64,000 nucleotides of DNA from Myxococcales bacterium (GTDB lineage Bacteria > Myxococcota_A > Polyangia > Fen-1088): positions 186,001-250,000 of the forward strand of contig JAGTJU010000002.1 of NCBI GenBank assembly GCA_022184915.1. Reading direction: 5' to 3'. The position numbers and the translations under genes were made by a program. Positions 16,486 through 24,622 of this stretch are shown piece after piece; the stretch's first letter is position 1, and the number at the start of each line of letters is the position of its first letter. The notes beneath the pieces were generated by a model, which was given only the letters and a program-made list of their open reading frames with translations, was not told the DNA's origin and did no database searches.

Positions 16486-16737
16486 GCGCCTTCGAGTGCG
16501 ACGAAGCTGGCACCGCCTTTGCTCCAGCCTTCCTCGTACGACCTGGTTTTGGACGACCCCGAAGACTTCGAGGAGGACTGTACGGCGCGTCCGGTGCCGG
16601 GCATCGGCGAGGTGTTCGGGCACAGCGAGACCTGCGGCCCTTGCTTCAGCCCCGACGGCGAATGGATGTTCCTCAACGTCCAGACACGCGGTCTTACTGT
16701 CGCCATCACCGGCCCTTGGCGCAAGGGGGCCTTGTAG
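16486..16737 (+). pseudogene. Remnant of a PhoX/DUF839-type phosphatase (C-terminus only)
   Basis: An 84-codon open stretch with no good start encodes SYDLVLDDPEDFEEDC, then GPCFSPDGEWMFLNVQTRG and LTVAITGPWRKGAL. This matches the very end of the secreted PhoX-type (DUF839) phosphatases, whose last block is normally FSPDG...LFVNIQTPG...ITGPW. The rest of the roughly 500-700-residue enzyme is absent, and the frame is closed by a TAG at 16483-16485. It is best read as a truncated relic between two unrelated genes. Confidence 0.6.
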
Positions 16738-16770
16738 AACGTCAAGAGCGGCTGAAACGCCGGCCCGAAG

Positions 16771-17682
16771 CTATCCGAGGGCCGCCGCGATCCGCTCGAT
16801 TCTCTCCCGCACGAAGGCCAACGCCGGATCGTCGGCGCTGGCCTTGCGGTGCAATAGCTCCATCGGGGTCCGTCCCAGGTCGAAGGGCAGGTGCGCGGTG
16901 CGTAGGTGGGGGCGCGTCTTGCGGATCACCTGGGCTGTCAGCTCGGGCACGGTGGCCAGCAGGCGGCTGCCGTCGATGACGGGCCCCACGGCCGCAAAGC
17001 TCGGCACCGATACGCGGACGTTGCGCGTGCGTCCCAACGTGTCTTCGACGATGCCGCGCAGATCTCCGTTGTAGGACACGATGATGTGCGCGTGCGTGAA
17101 ATAGGCCTTTTCCGAAAGCGTCCGAGGTAGACGCAGCTTCTGGCCGTCGAAGAGGCACGTAAAGCCGCCAACAAAGAGTGACGTGCGGGTGATGTCGGCG
17201 GGCAGCTCGTCGGCCACCGTCACCGCGAGATCGAGTCGGCCGTTCACGAGCGCCTCACCCACGGTGCGCCACTGCACGGGCAACACGATCACCTGCATCC
17301 CGGGCGCTTCGGCCCCGAGCGTCTTCAACAGCTGCGGCAACAACCACATTTCGCTGGCGTCGGACAAGCCCAATCGGATGACCCTATCGCTGCGCCGGGG
17401 ATCGAACACCGGTGGTGATAGGGCCGCCTGGACCAGCGCCTGCAGATGCGGGCGGGCCACGTCCTTCAACCGGTCGCCCCGCGCTGTCAGGACCAGGTGG
17501 CGCCCCGACCGTGCGAATAGCTTCGCCCCCACGGCCGCGTTCAACCGGCGCAAGGCCGCGCTGACGGCGGGCTGGGTCAGATAAAGTCGGCTGGCCGCCG
17601 CGGTGACGCTGCCTGTGTCCGCGACCACCAGGAACACCCGCAGCAGATTCAGATCCAGGTCTCGTCCATAAATTTCGTTCAT
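16771..17682 (-). CDS. LysR-family transcriptional regulator
   Basis: 303 aa. The N-terminal winged helix is typical (LDLNLLRVFLVVADTGSVTA, then RLYLTQPAVSAALRRLNAAVGAKLF), followed by the substrate-binding domain (RVIRLGLSDASEMWLLPQLL, GRLDLAVTVADELPADI). The segment DASEMWLLPQLL and the later AAVGPVIDGSRLLATVPE fit the NodD/PcpR-like group that senses aromatic ligands. It is divergent from the aldo/keto reductase gene with 84 bp between start codons and a perfect inverted repeat in the gap. It probably controls both itself and the reductase. The inducer is unknown. Confidence 0.93.
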   Translation of the reverse strand: MNEIYGRDLDLNLLRVFLVVADTGSVTAAASRLYLTQPAVSAALRRLNAAVGAKLFARSGRHLVLTARGDRLKDVARPHLQALVQAALSPPVFDPRRSDRVIRLGLSDASEMWLLPQLLKTLGAEAPGMQVIVLPVQWRTVGEALVNGRLDLAVTVADELPADITRTSLFVGGFTCLFDGQKLRLPRTLSEKAYFTHAHIIVSYNGDLRGIVEDTLGRTRNVRVSVPSFAAVGPVIDGSRLLATVPELTAQVIRKTRPHLRTAHLPFDLGRTPMELLHRKASADDPALAFVRERIERIAAALG

Positions 17683-17689
17683 GTGACGT

Positions 17690-17714
17690 ATTCATCCTAT
17701 TCACTGGAATGAAT
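17690..17714. promoter_or_regulatory. Probable LysR operator between divergent genes
   Basis: ATTCAT at 17690 and ATGAAT at 17709 form a perfect 6-bp inverted repeat. Nested within it, ATTCACTGGAATGAAT at 17699-17714 has 5-bp arms (ATTCA/TGAAT). This fits the T-N11-A type of LysR box and lies 8 bp upstream of the regulator start. Confidence 0.55.
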
Positions 17715-17766
17715 CTTGGCCAGGCGCCATTGTCAGCGTGGACGTGGCAATAACAGGAGAGCGCAG

Positions 17767-18756
17767 ATGAACGAAACCAAACGAGTGAATCTGGGGCGGA
17801 GCGGCCCCGCGGTGTTCCCGGTGGGCCTGGGATGCATGGGAATGTCGGGTATGTATGGTCCCACCGACGATGCGGAAAGTGTGGCGACCCTTCGGGCGGC
17901 GCTGGATGCGGGCATCGATCTCTTCGACACCGGCGACTTCTACGGAATGGGCCACAACGAGGCCCTGATCGCCGAGGTCATCGCGGGACGCCGGGCGGAG
18001 GTGAAGCTGTCGGTGAAGTTCGGGGCTTTACGGGGCCCGGACGGGGCTTGGTTGGGCGTCGACAACCGGCCCGCCGCCGTGAAGACGTTTGCCGCCTACA
18101 GCCTCAAGCGGTTGGGCGTCGAGGCCATCGACCTTTACCGGCCGGCTCGGTTGGATCCTCAGGTGCCCATCGAAGACACGATAGGCGCTGTCGCCGACCT
18201 GGTAAAGGCTGGCTACGTCAAGCACATCGGTTTGTCGGAAGTGGGCCCCGACACGATCAGGCGGGCGCAAGCGGTGGCGCCGATTGCGGATCTGCAGATC
18301 GAATACTCCCTGGTCAGCCGCGGTCCCGAAGCGCGCATCTTCCCGCTGTTGCACGAGCTCGGCATCGGCGCGACCTTGTACGGCGTGCTGTCGCGCGGCC
18401 TGCTCTCGGGCAGACGCCCTCAGGGGCCCGCAGATTTTCGGGCCTATCTGCCGCGATTTACCGGGGACGCGCAAGATGCCAACGCGCGCGCCGTTTCGGC
18501 CTTGGCGGGCTTCGCCGGAGAAAAGGACCTGACACCTGCGCAGCTATCGCTGGCCTACGTGCTGGCGAAACAACCCGGTTTCGTGCCGCTTCTGGGCGTC
18601 AAGACGCGCACGCAGCTCGCGGGCTTGCTCGAGGCACTGGAATCGCCGCTGTCGTTGGCCGATGTGAGCGCCCTCGAGGCCCTGGTCCCTCCGTCATCCA
18701 TCGTGGGGACGCGCTATGCGCCCCAACACATGGCTCACCTCGATAGCGAACGCTGA
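17767..18756 (+). CDS. Aldo/keto reductase
   Basis: 329 aa. Start ATG 17767 has an AGGAGAGC ribosome-binding site. Family blocks are VFPVGLGCMGMSGMYGP, the Asp/Tyr pair in LFDTGDFYGMGHNE, the catalytic Lys in KLSVKFGALRGP, and the cofactor loop PLLGVKTRTQL. The reaction expected is NADPH-dependent reduction of a carbonyl. The odd point is the segment IDLYRPARLDPQVP, where most members have YYQHRVDP; the usual catalytic His is replaced by Ala. I believe other AKRs share this 'YRPARLD' variant, but cannot check here. Expression is probably set by the divergent LysR protein. Confidence 0.93.
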   Translation: MNETKRVNLGRSGPAVFPVGLGCMGMSGMYGPTDDAESVATLRAALDAGIDLFDTGDFYGMGHNEALIAEVIAGRRAEVKLSVKFGALRGPDGAWLGVDNRPAAVKTFAAYSLKRLGVEAIDLYRPARLDPQVPIEDTIGAVADLVKAGYVKHIGLSEVGPDTIRRAQAVAPIADLQIEYSLVSRGPEARIFPLLHELGIGATLYGVLSRGLLSGRRPQGPADFRAYLPRFTGDAQDANARAVSALAGFAGEKDLTPAQLSLAYVLAKQPGFVPLLGVKTRTQLAGLLEALESPLSLADVSALEALVPPSSIVGTRYAPQHMAHLDSER

Positions 18757-18836
18757 ATAGGAGCGGGGGCCTGCCTGTCCGATGCCCTGTCCCGTCGTCT
18801 TGTGATGCGCCTCTCCTCCGGGAGGCACGAACGGCA

Positions 18837-18861
18837 AAGGCCCCACACCGGGTGGGGCCTT
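18837..18861. terminator. Bidirectional hairpin terminator
   Basis: AAGGCCCCAC and GTGGGGCCTT make a perfect 10-bp stem around a 5-nt loop. It sits between the aldo/keto reductase (stop 18756) and the convergent PepSY-like lipoprotein gene (stop 18881), so it can end transcripts from both sides. Confidence 0.7.
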
Positions 18862-18880
18862 CTTCCGCTCTCGAGCGGTC

Positions 18881-19573
18881 CTACTCTTCCGAGTCGTCGT
18901 CGCCTTCGCTTTCCTTCGTCTCGGGTTTGTCGTCCTCGTCGTCCTTGCCGTCGTCGTCCTCGTCCTTGTCGTCCTGGCCGTCGTCGTCCTTGTCGGTATC
19001 GTCGTCTCTCTCGACCTCCACCTCGAGGATCCGGCCGGTCCCATCAACCTCGATCTCGACCTCGTGTGCGACACCGCTGACAGTGCCTTCCAGTTCGTAC
19101 TCGGTCACGCCATCATCCTCCACCTCAACCTCGACCTCTTCGGCCACGAAGCCAGGCAGAGCCGCGGCTGCTGCGGCAAGCACGGCGGGCGGGACATCCG
19201 CGAGGGGGATCTTCTTCCCGTCGTCGTCACGGTCATCGTCATCCTCGCGATCGTCCTTGTCTGCCCTCGAGACCTCCACCTCGACGATGTTGCCGGCGGT
19301 GTCCACCTCGACCTCGACCTCGTAGGCCACGCCCCCTGCGAGGCCTTCCAACTCGTACTCGAGTCCCCTGTCGTCTTCATCTTCCACTTCGGCTTCGTTG
19401 ATGACGAGGCCGGGGACTGCCGCCTGTGCCGCAGCGACCACGGCGGGAGGGAGGTCAGCCACGGCCAGTGCCTGGCCGCCCGTGCCGAGTGTGGATTCGC
19501 TCCCACAGGCCGACACCGTGGCCAGGGCTACCGACAAACCCAACAAGCGCAAATACTGACTCGCGTTCCTCAT
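18881..19573 (-). CDS. Acidic lipoprotein with two PepSY-like domains
   Basis: 230 aa. ATG 19573 was chosen because it puts the signal peptide (LRLLGLSVALATVSACG, lipobox SAC) at the N-terminus; a GGA-type ribosome-binding site is present. Two copies of a domain of about 60 residues follow: (1) VADLPPAVVAAAQAAVPGL to GNIVEVEV and (2) LADVPPAVLAAAAAALPGF to GRILEVEV, joined by an Asp/Lys-rich linker. The C-terminus is about 45 residues of almost only D, E and K. The domain is the same as in the protein at 1682-2167 and resembles PepSY_like (PF11396). The acidic tail suggests calcium or cation binding, but that is inference. Confidence 0.85.
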   Translation of the reverse strand: MRNASQYLRLLGLSVALATVSACGSESTLGTGGQALAVADLPPAVVAAAQAAVPGLVINEAEVEDEDDRGLEYELEGLAGGVAYEVEVEVDTAGNIVEVEVSRADKDDREDDDDRDDDGKKIPLADVPPAVLAAAAAALPGFVAEEVEVEVEDDGVTEYELEGTVSGVAHEVEIEVDGTGRILEVEVERDDDTDKDDDGQDDKDEDDDGKDDEDDKPETKESEGDDDSEE

Positions 19574-19760
19574 CTGTCTGGTCCTTTCGTTGTTGCCGAG
19601 CGCAACAGAAACCCCGATGGCGTACGGGCCGTGCCCCGCGAGACGCGCACCCTCGGATCTGTTCACTCTCGAGCGGTCGAAAGGGAGGTGCCCCCACGCC
19701 GCGCACGCGGGCCAAAAAATCGACAAGGACCTGCGCACACCCGGCTTCGGCCCGCCGTCC

Positions 19761-21209
19761 TCATTCGCCCTGACCCAGGGAGTAGCCCTTCCGTCCGTCA
19801 AAACTGTAGAGATGTTCGGTCTTTATCACTTCGAACCCTTGCTCATCGAGAGCGCCCAGCAACGCAAGCACGTCCTGGAATCTGACGGGGGCATCCGGCG
19901 CCGGCAGGAACCGACAGCGCCAGTGGTCGGTGCAGAAGGTTTCGGGAAACCCGCCGGGATACACCTTCACGCCGCGGTTGGTGATCATCTTCAGCGTCCA
20001 GTGTGGCGGGACCGCGGCCTCGAGCGCCTGCCCGAGGTGATGGGCGTTGCGGTCGCCCTTTCCCCAGTCGATGAACACGTCGACGCCCTCGAGGACCTTC
20101 GTCGTGGGCGGGGTGGGGCTGGCGTGAACCAGGATGCCCCCCGGCCGGTACGCCACGGGCGTGAGGTGGTCGGGCTGCTCACCGAGGTGCGCGATGACGG
20201 CGTCCGTGAAGCGCCTCGTGCCCACCTGCATCCGGCTCAGGTTCGGACGGTAGATGTCCGCCGTGTGAATGCCACTTTCGAGGGCGCACAACCACGCGTT
20301 CTTGATGGTCTCGGCGACCTCGGCTTCTCCCAGGTGCACCAGCATTTGCGTGGCGGCCAGAAGCAGCCCCGAGGGGTTGGCCACGTCCTTGCCCGCGATG
20401 TCGGGCGCGGAGCCGTGCACCGCCTCGAACATGGAGACGTTCGGCCCGATGTTGGCTGAGCCGGCGAGCCCAATGGAGCCCGCCACTTGAGACGCGATGT
20501 CGGAAAGGATGTCGCCGTAGAGGTTCAAGGTGACGATGACGTCGAAGCGCTCGGGCTGGGCCGCCACCCGTGCCGCACCGATATCGATGATCTGATGTTC
20601 GCTTTGTACGTCGGGGTAGTCCTTCGCAACCTCTTCGAAGACGCGGTGAAAGAGCCCATCGGTGAGCTTCATGATGTTGTCCTTCGTCATACAGGTCACC
20701 TTGCGGCGGCCGTAGGCGCGGGCGTATTCGAAGGCGTAGCGCACGATGCGTTCGGTTCCCGGACGCGTGACGAGTTTGAGGACCTGTGTGACTTCGGGCG
20801 TTTGTTGATGCTCGATGCCTGCGTACAGGTCCTCCTCGTTCTCGCGAATGATGACCAGGTTCATTCCCGGGTGCGACGAGGCGACGTAGGGTGCGTAGGA
20901 TTTCGTCGGTCGCACGTTGGCGAAGAGGTTGAGCGCTTTGCGAATCGTGACGTTGAGGCTCTTGTAGCCCCCCCCAAGCGGTGTGGTGATCGGAGCCTTG
21001 AGGAACACCCGGTTGCGCCGGATCGTCTCCCACGACGCGGGCGCGATCCCGGAGGTGTGGCCCTGCTCGTAAAGCTTGTGGCCGATGTCGACGAACTCGT
21101 AGTTGAGCGGAGCCTTGGCCGCTTCGAGGACCCGTAAGGTGGCCTCCGTGATCTCGGGACCGACGCCGTCTCCCTTGGCGACGGTGACGTTGTGCAGGGG
21201 TAAGCTCAT
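19761..21209 (-). CDS. icd: NADP-type isocitrate dehydrogenase
   Basis: 482 aa. Start ATG 21209 follows an AAAGGAGAG ribosome-binding site. It converts isocitrate to 2-oxoglutarate and CO2 in the TCA cycle (cytosol). Visible are KGDGVGPEI near the N-terminus, the substrate loop GGGYKSLNVTIRKAL, and the signature NLYGDILSDIASQVAGSIGL. The roughly 140-residue C-terminal extension (VDVFIDWGKGDRNAHHLG, GVKVYPGG) is seen in the Thermus/Rickettsia-type enzymes and not in the E. coli type. Coenzyme preference is assumed from that group. A separate transcription unit between the lipoprotein and the VF530 protein is likely. Confidence 0.92.
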   Translation of the reverse strand: MSLPLHNVTVAKGDGVGPEITEATLRVLEAAKAPLNYEFVDIGHKLYEQGHTSGIAPASWETIRRNRVFLKAPITTPLGGGYKSLNVTIRKALNLFANVRPTKSYAPYVASSHPGMNLVIIRENEEDLYAGIEHQQTPEVTQVLKLVTRPGTERIVRYAFEYARAYGRRKVTCMTKDNIMKLTDGLFHRVFEEVAKDYPDVQSEHQIIDIGAARVAAQPERFDVIVTLNLYGDILSDIASQVAGSIGLAGSANIGPNVSMFEAVHGSAPDIAGKDVANPSGLLLAATQMLVHLGEAEVAETIKNAWLCALESGIHTADIYRPNLSRMQVGTRRFTDAVIAHLGEQPDHLTPVAYRPGGILVHASPTPPTTKVLEGVDVFIDWGKGDRNAHHLGQALEAAVPPHWTLKMITNRGVKVYPGGFPETFCTDHWRCRFLPAPDAPVRFQDVLALLGALDEQGFEVIKTEHLYSFDGRKGYSLGQGE

Positions 21210-21353
21210 GGCAGCGTCTCTCCTTTCGGGGCAGGGGTTTGCGCCGCGGCCGCCCGGAGGCAACCGACGGGGGGCACGTGGGCGTGCCTCTCCCTTGGTG
21301 TCGGGCCCGCAATGGTTCTCGTCCAATTCAATGAATCGGCGAAAACGTTCTCT

Positions 21354-21593
21354 TTATCTGAACGTTCGCTTCTTCTCGCGCAGCATGAACAGGTAGAAGC
21401 TCTCCACCTTCTGCCGCGCCCAGGGCGTTCTGCGCAGGAACTTCAGGCTCGAAGACACACTGGGATCGTCGGTAAAGCAGCGGATGTTGACGTTCCGGCC
21501 CAGCTCCTCCCAGCCGTAGTGGTCCACCAGCTGGTTCACGATCATCTCCAAAGTCACGCCGTGCAGGGGATCGGGGGATTGTGAACCTGACAT
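21354..21593 (-). CDS. VF530-family (DUF2132) small DNA-binding-like protein
   Basis: 79 aa. Start ATG 21593 leaves only the conserved domain. The core DPLHGVTLEMIVNQLVDHYGWEELG, then VNIRCFTDDPSVSSSLKFLRRTPWARQKVE and the end YLFMLREKK cover the full VF530 fold. Family members are dimeric and structurally like nucleic-acid-binding proteins; no function is established. It lies upstream of icd on the same strand with a 144-bp gap. Confidence 0.93.
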   Translation of the reverse strand: MSGSQSPDPLHGVTLEMIVNQLVDHYGWEELGRNVNIRCFTDDPSVSSSLKFLRRTPWARQKVESFYLFMLREKKRTFR

Positions 21594-21648
21594 GGTCGTG
21601 TGGGTGGGGGGAAGCTCAGGTCGTGCGCGTGCACGCCGATCTCTGACT

Positions 21649-22183
21649 CTAGCGGGCACAGGGGTCGCGCGCGAGGCGATCCGTACCTTCTGCCCGCAAG
21701 TCTACGGCTTCGGCTCGTGAGCGCCGGGGGGCCCGGCGTGGGATGACCTTGGGGGCCGGCGTGAGCGCCACCTGCGGGCCAGGGAGACGCGGGGTGAGGG
21801 CCAGGTCACGCGCGTCGTCGACGTCGAGCAGTTGGCGGACGCGCAGGAGCGCCAGATCGCGTTGCATGCGGCGGTCTAGCAAAACGGGCAGCTGATTCTG
21901 AGCGGCCACGTCCGCCCGCAAGACCTCGAACTCGGCCGTCCGCGCGGCTGGGGAAGAGCCCCTCGAATTCTGTGCGCAGCGTTCGGTCGTAAGAGGCGCC
22001 CACCGTCACCTGCGGAAAAAGACCGCTACGGGCCTGTAGCGTTTGGTCCGAGGCGCGTAGCTTCGCCGTGCAGGCGATCTCGACCTCGAGGCTTGCCGCT
22101 TCTGCGCGGTTCATGGCTTGAACAAGGGACGTGCCGCGTGGCGTGCCGGGCGCGCCCCCACCGCTCCGAGCGCCGAGGATCAA
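21649..22183 (-). pseudogene. Decayed TolC-family outer-membrane efflux protein
   Basis: Two frames carry pieces of a TolC-like protein. From about 22124 the first reads RASDQTLQARSGLFPQVTVG and SYDRTLRTEFEGLFP, the typical start of the mature channel. A frameshifted second piece at about 21930 reads TAEFEVLRADVAAQNQLPVLL and ALLRVRQLLDVDDARDLAL, the helix that normally comes some 120 residues later. The intervening part and the whole second half are missing. With no intact frame, this is a relic of an efflux gene. No partner RND or MFP genes are nearby. Confidence 0.65.
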
Positions 22184-22286
22184 GCAGGGTCGCTTCGTGG
22201 CGCGACGACGGTAGCGAAAGGAGATCTGGCGGTATGCTTCTTGAAGGCCAGCTCCGAAGAACGCTTCCGAGCGAAGAACGGCCTCG

Positions 22287-23653
22287 ATGCACCTACAAGC
22301 TCAAGCTTCTGTCATTTGGTCGCGGGCACGTGATGGGTTGTGGTTCGTGCCTGCGCTTCTGGTGGCTTTGGCCGTCTGTCTGTCCGTCGTTTTCCTTCAC
22401 CTCGACAGGACCATGCCCGCGGTGGCTTGGCTTTGGTTCTCGGAGGCAGAAGCCAGAGCCGCTCGACAGATCCTGGCCGTCACTGCAGGGTCCTTGATCA
22501 CCGTCATCTCCGTGGCGTTCTCTGTGACGATGATCGCGCTGCAGCAGGCGGCCACGCAGTACTCCCCGCGCATCCTCCGCAATTTCACGCGCGACCGTGG
22601 CAACCAGATCGTCCTTGGAACCTATATCGCCACCTTCGCGTACTCGATCTTGGTCCTGCGTGAGGTCCGCGACGCAACCGACGCGGTGGCGGGGTTCGTG
22701 CCGGCGCTGTCGGTCACGATGGCCATGGTGTTCGCCATGGTGAGCCTGGGAATGCTCATCTACTTCATTCATCACGTGGCACAGTCTCTTCAGGTACCGT
22801 TCGTTTTGCAGTCGATTCGCGACGAGCTGCAGCCAGAGCTCGAAAGCCTCTATCCGACCGAGCTCGGGGAATCTCCGTCTGTTGAGCTCCCTCCTGACGA
22901 AGCGTCTCGACGCTTGGGTCTCACTCTTCTTCAGGAGAGACCACGGCTTTACGAGCTGCGGTCGAGTTCGGAGGGGCATCTCGCGTCGGTCGATGAGCGG
23001 CAGATCAAGGAGCTGAGTGGGCGCGGTGTTCGTTTCGTGTGGATTCCCGTTCAGGTGGGCTCGTACGTTCACCGCTGGCAGGTCATCGCCAGGTACTGTT
23101 GTGATGACGAACGAGAGCGTCCGGACATCGACGCGTGCATGGTCGCGTCGATGATCTTCTCGGCACAGCGCTCGATGCGGCAAGACGTGCTCTTCGGCAT
23201 CGAGCAGATGGTCGAGATTGCCGTCAAGGCGCTGTCTCCGGGGATCAACGACCCGGCGACGGCGAAGCAGAGCCTCACCTCGATCGCGGCGGTCCTCGCG
23301 CAGCTCATTCGGCGCGAGTTTCCTCCGGCCGCCCGCACGTTCGAGGGGGGGGAGAAGCATTGTTCGCCCGGCCGACGTTCGAGGACTATGCCGACGCCGG
23401 GCTTTCGCAACTGCGACGGGCTGCGGGAAGCGACTACAGCGTCACCATGCACTTTTTGGATGTCCTTGGGTTCTTGAGTGAACTGACCCGCCGCCCCGAA
23501 CGCCTCGAGCCGCTGCGGGCCCAGCTTCGTGCGGTCGTCGCGGCGGCAAAGCTGGGCCCGTTTTCGGAGGACGAGGTTTTTGAGATCAGGCAGCGCGCCG
23601 CCCACGTGGGCCGTCAAGGGTGCGGGCCTGGCCCCGTGGGGACGGTCCGCTAG
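22287..23653 (+). pseudogene. DUF2254 membrane protein, frameshifted at an 8-G run
   Basis: The first frame (from ATG 22287) encodes the DUF2254 start: transmembrane helices at about 18-38, 66-88, 111-130 and 145-165, a cytoplasmic region with GRGVRFVWIPVQVGSYVHRW, and the conserved VEIAVKALSPGINDPATA. At the GGGGGGGG run 23345-23352 it leaves its natural reading and would end at 23477 with unrelated residues. The -1 frame continues the family sequence (ARPTFEDYADAGLSQLRRAA, FLDVLGFLSELTRRPERL) to a stop at 23653. One missing G would explain it. It may be a true mutation, slippage or a sequencing error. If repaired, the protein is about 455 aa. Confidence 0.8.
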
Positions 23654-23662
23654 ACTCCTTTG

Positions 23663-23851
23663 GTGTGGTTCGGTCGGTACAGGGTGTTGCGGGGGCGGGC
23701 GCTGCGGGGGCGCGGGCTTGTCATTTGGTTCGGGTTGCTGCTGTTTCTGGCAGGCTTGACGATCGTGATGGGGCGCTTGACGAGCGGCGGAGACCCGACG
23801 AGGTCCGTACCGTCGCAGCCCAGCCGCTTCCATCCGACGAATCCGTCCTGA
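23663..23851 (+). CDS. Small single-pass membrane protein (putative)
   Basis: 62 aa, beginning 9 bp after the DUF2254 stop (GTG 23663; a TTG one codon earlier is possible). A basic N-terminus (RYRVLRGRALRGRG) is followed by a clear transmembrane helix LVIWFGLLLFLAGLTIVMG and a short Ser/Pro tail. No Shine-Dalgarno sequence is seen. It could be a membrane-anchored regulator of the DUF2254 protein, but it may not be a gene. Confidence 0.35.
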   Translation: MWFGRYRVLRGRALRGRGLVIWFGLLLFLAGLTIVMGRLTSGGDPTRSVPSQPSRFHPTNPS

Positions 23852-23962
23852 GGGGGCCCGCGGGGCGCGGACGCTTTGCCGGTGGGGAGCGGCGATCAAA
23901 AGAAACGTCGCGCGTCGCTTTTTGTTGAGCGCTGCGAACCGGCTGGCGACACTCCCTCTACG

Positions 23963-24622
23963 GTGACATCCGTTTTACGCGTCAAGCCCTGGGGGGCATC
24001 CGCCGTCTCGAGCGCTTCCTTGGAAGGGGGGGGGCGGGACGACGTTCGCCTGGTGGAGGGCCTGCGGGGGGACGAACCCTGGGCCCGCGCCGCCCTTGTG
24101 GATCGCTACGGAGTCTTCGTCCGCCGCGTGCTGGTGCGCGTACTCGGAGCCGCCGATCCTGAACTCGAGGACCTGGCGCAGGATGCGATGATTGCGGTCT
24201 TGCAGGGCATCGGCAAGCTGGGCCATGCGGAGGCCTTTCGGGGTTGGTTGACCAGCATCGTTGTGTTTACGGCGCGGGGGGCGATTCGGAGGCGGCAACG
24301 GTGGCGTTGGCTGAAGAGCGGCTCCGATCCCGCCGAGGCGCCCGCGCCAAGCGCTTCGCCAGAGGTGCAGGACGCTGCGGCGTGCGTGTACCGCATTCTC
24401 GAAGACATGCCGGCCGACGAGCGCATACCCTTCACGTTGCGCATGTTCGAGGGCTACGAGCTCACTGAGCTGGCTGGCATTTGTGGTCTTTCAGTCGCAA
24501 CGCTGCGCCGGAGGCTTGCCGCGGCCCAAAAGCGGTTCGATAAGAAGGCCCAGGACGCCGAGGCCTTGAAGCCCTGGCTGAATGGCTCTTCAGACGGCAA
24601 CTTTTCCAGGGAGGAACCGTGA
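23963..24622 (+). CDS. ECF-type RNA polymerase sigma factor
   Basis: 219 aa from GTG 23963; a TTG 87 bases upstream is possible and the start is uncertain. Region 2 is clear: ALVDRYGVFVRRVLVRVLG, then ELEDLAQDAMIAVLQGI and FRGWLTSIVVFTARGAIRRR. Region 4 is ILEDMPADERIPFTLRMFEGYELTELAGICGLSVATLRRRLAAA, the helix-turn-helix that reads the -35 element. It should bind core RNA polymerase and be held by the membrane FecR-type protein encoded next. Its stop overlaps the following start (TGATG). Confidence 0.88.
   Translation: MTSVLRVKPWGASAVSSASLEGGGRDDVRLVEGLRGDEPWARAALVDRYGVFVRRVLVRVLGAADPELEDLAQDAMIAVLQGIGKLGHAEAFRGWLTSIVVFTARGAIRRRQRWRWLKSGSDPAEAPAPSASPEVQDAAACVYRILEDMPADERIPFTLRMFEGYELTELAGICGLSVATLRRRLAAAQKRFDKKAQDAEALKPWLNGSSDGNFSREEP

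Noticed and set aside
16508-16523. A full sigma-54 consensus (TGGCACCGCCTTTGCT) in the PhoX relic
   Set aside because: It lies within degenerate coding sequence with no same-strand gene start for more than 1.2 kb, and shows how easily the motif arises by chance; it lowers confidence in the other sites slightly.
22293-23360. A 355-codon reverse frame opposite DUF2254
   Set aside because: Arg/His-rich composition typical of an antisense reading of a hydrophobic GC-rich gene; the forward strand carries family motifs.
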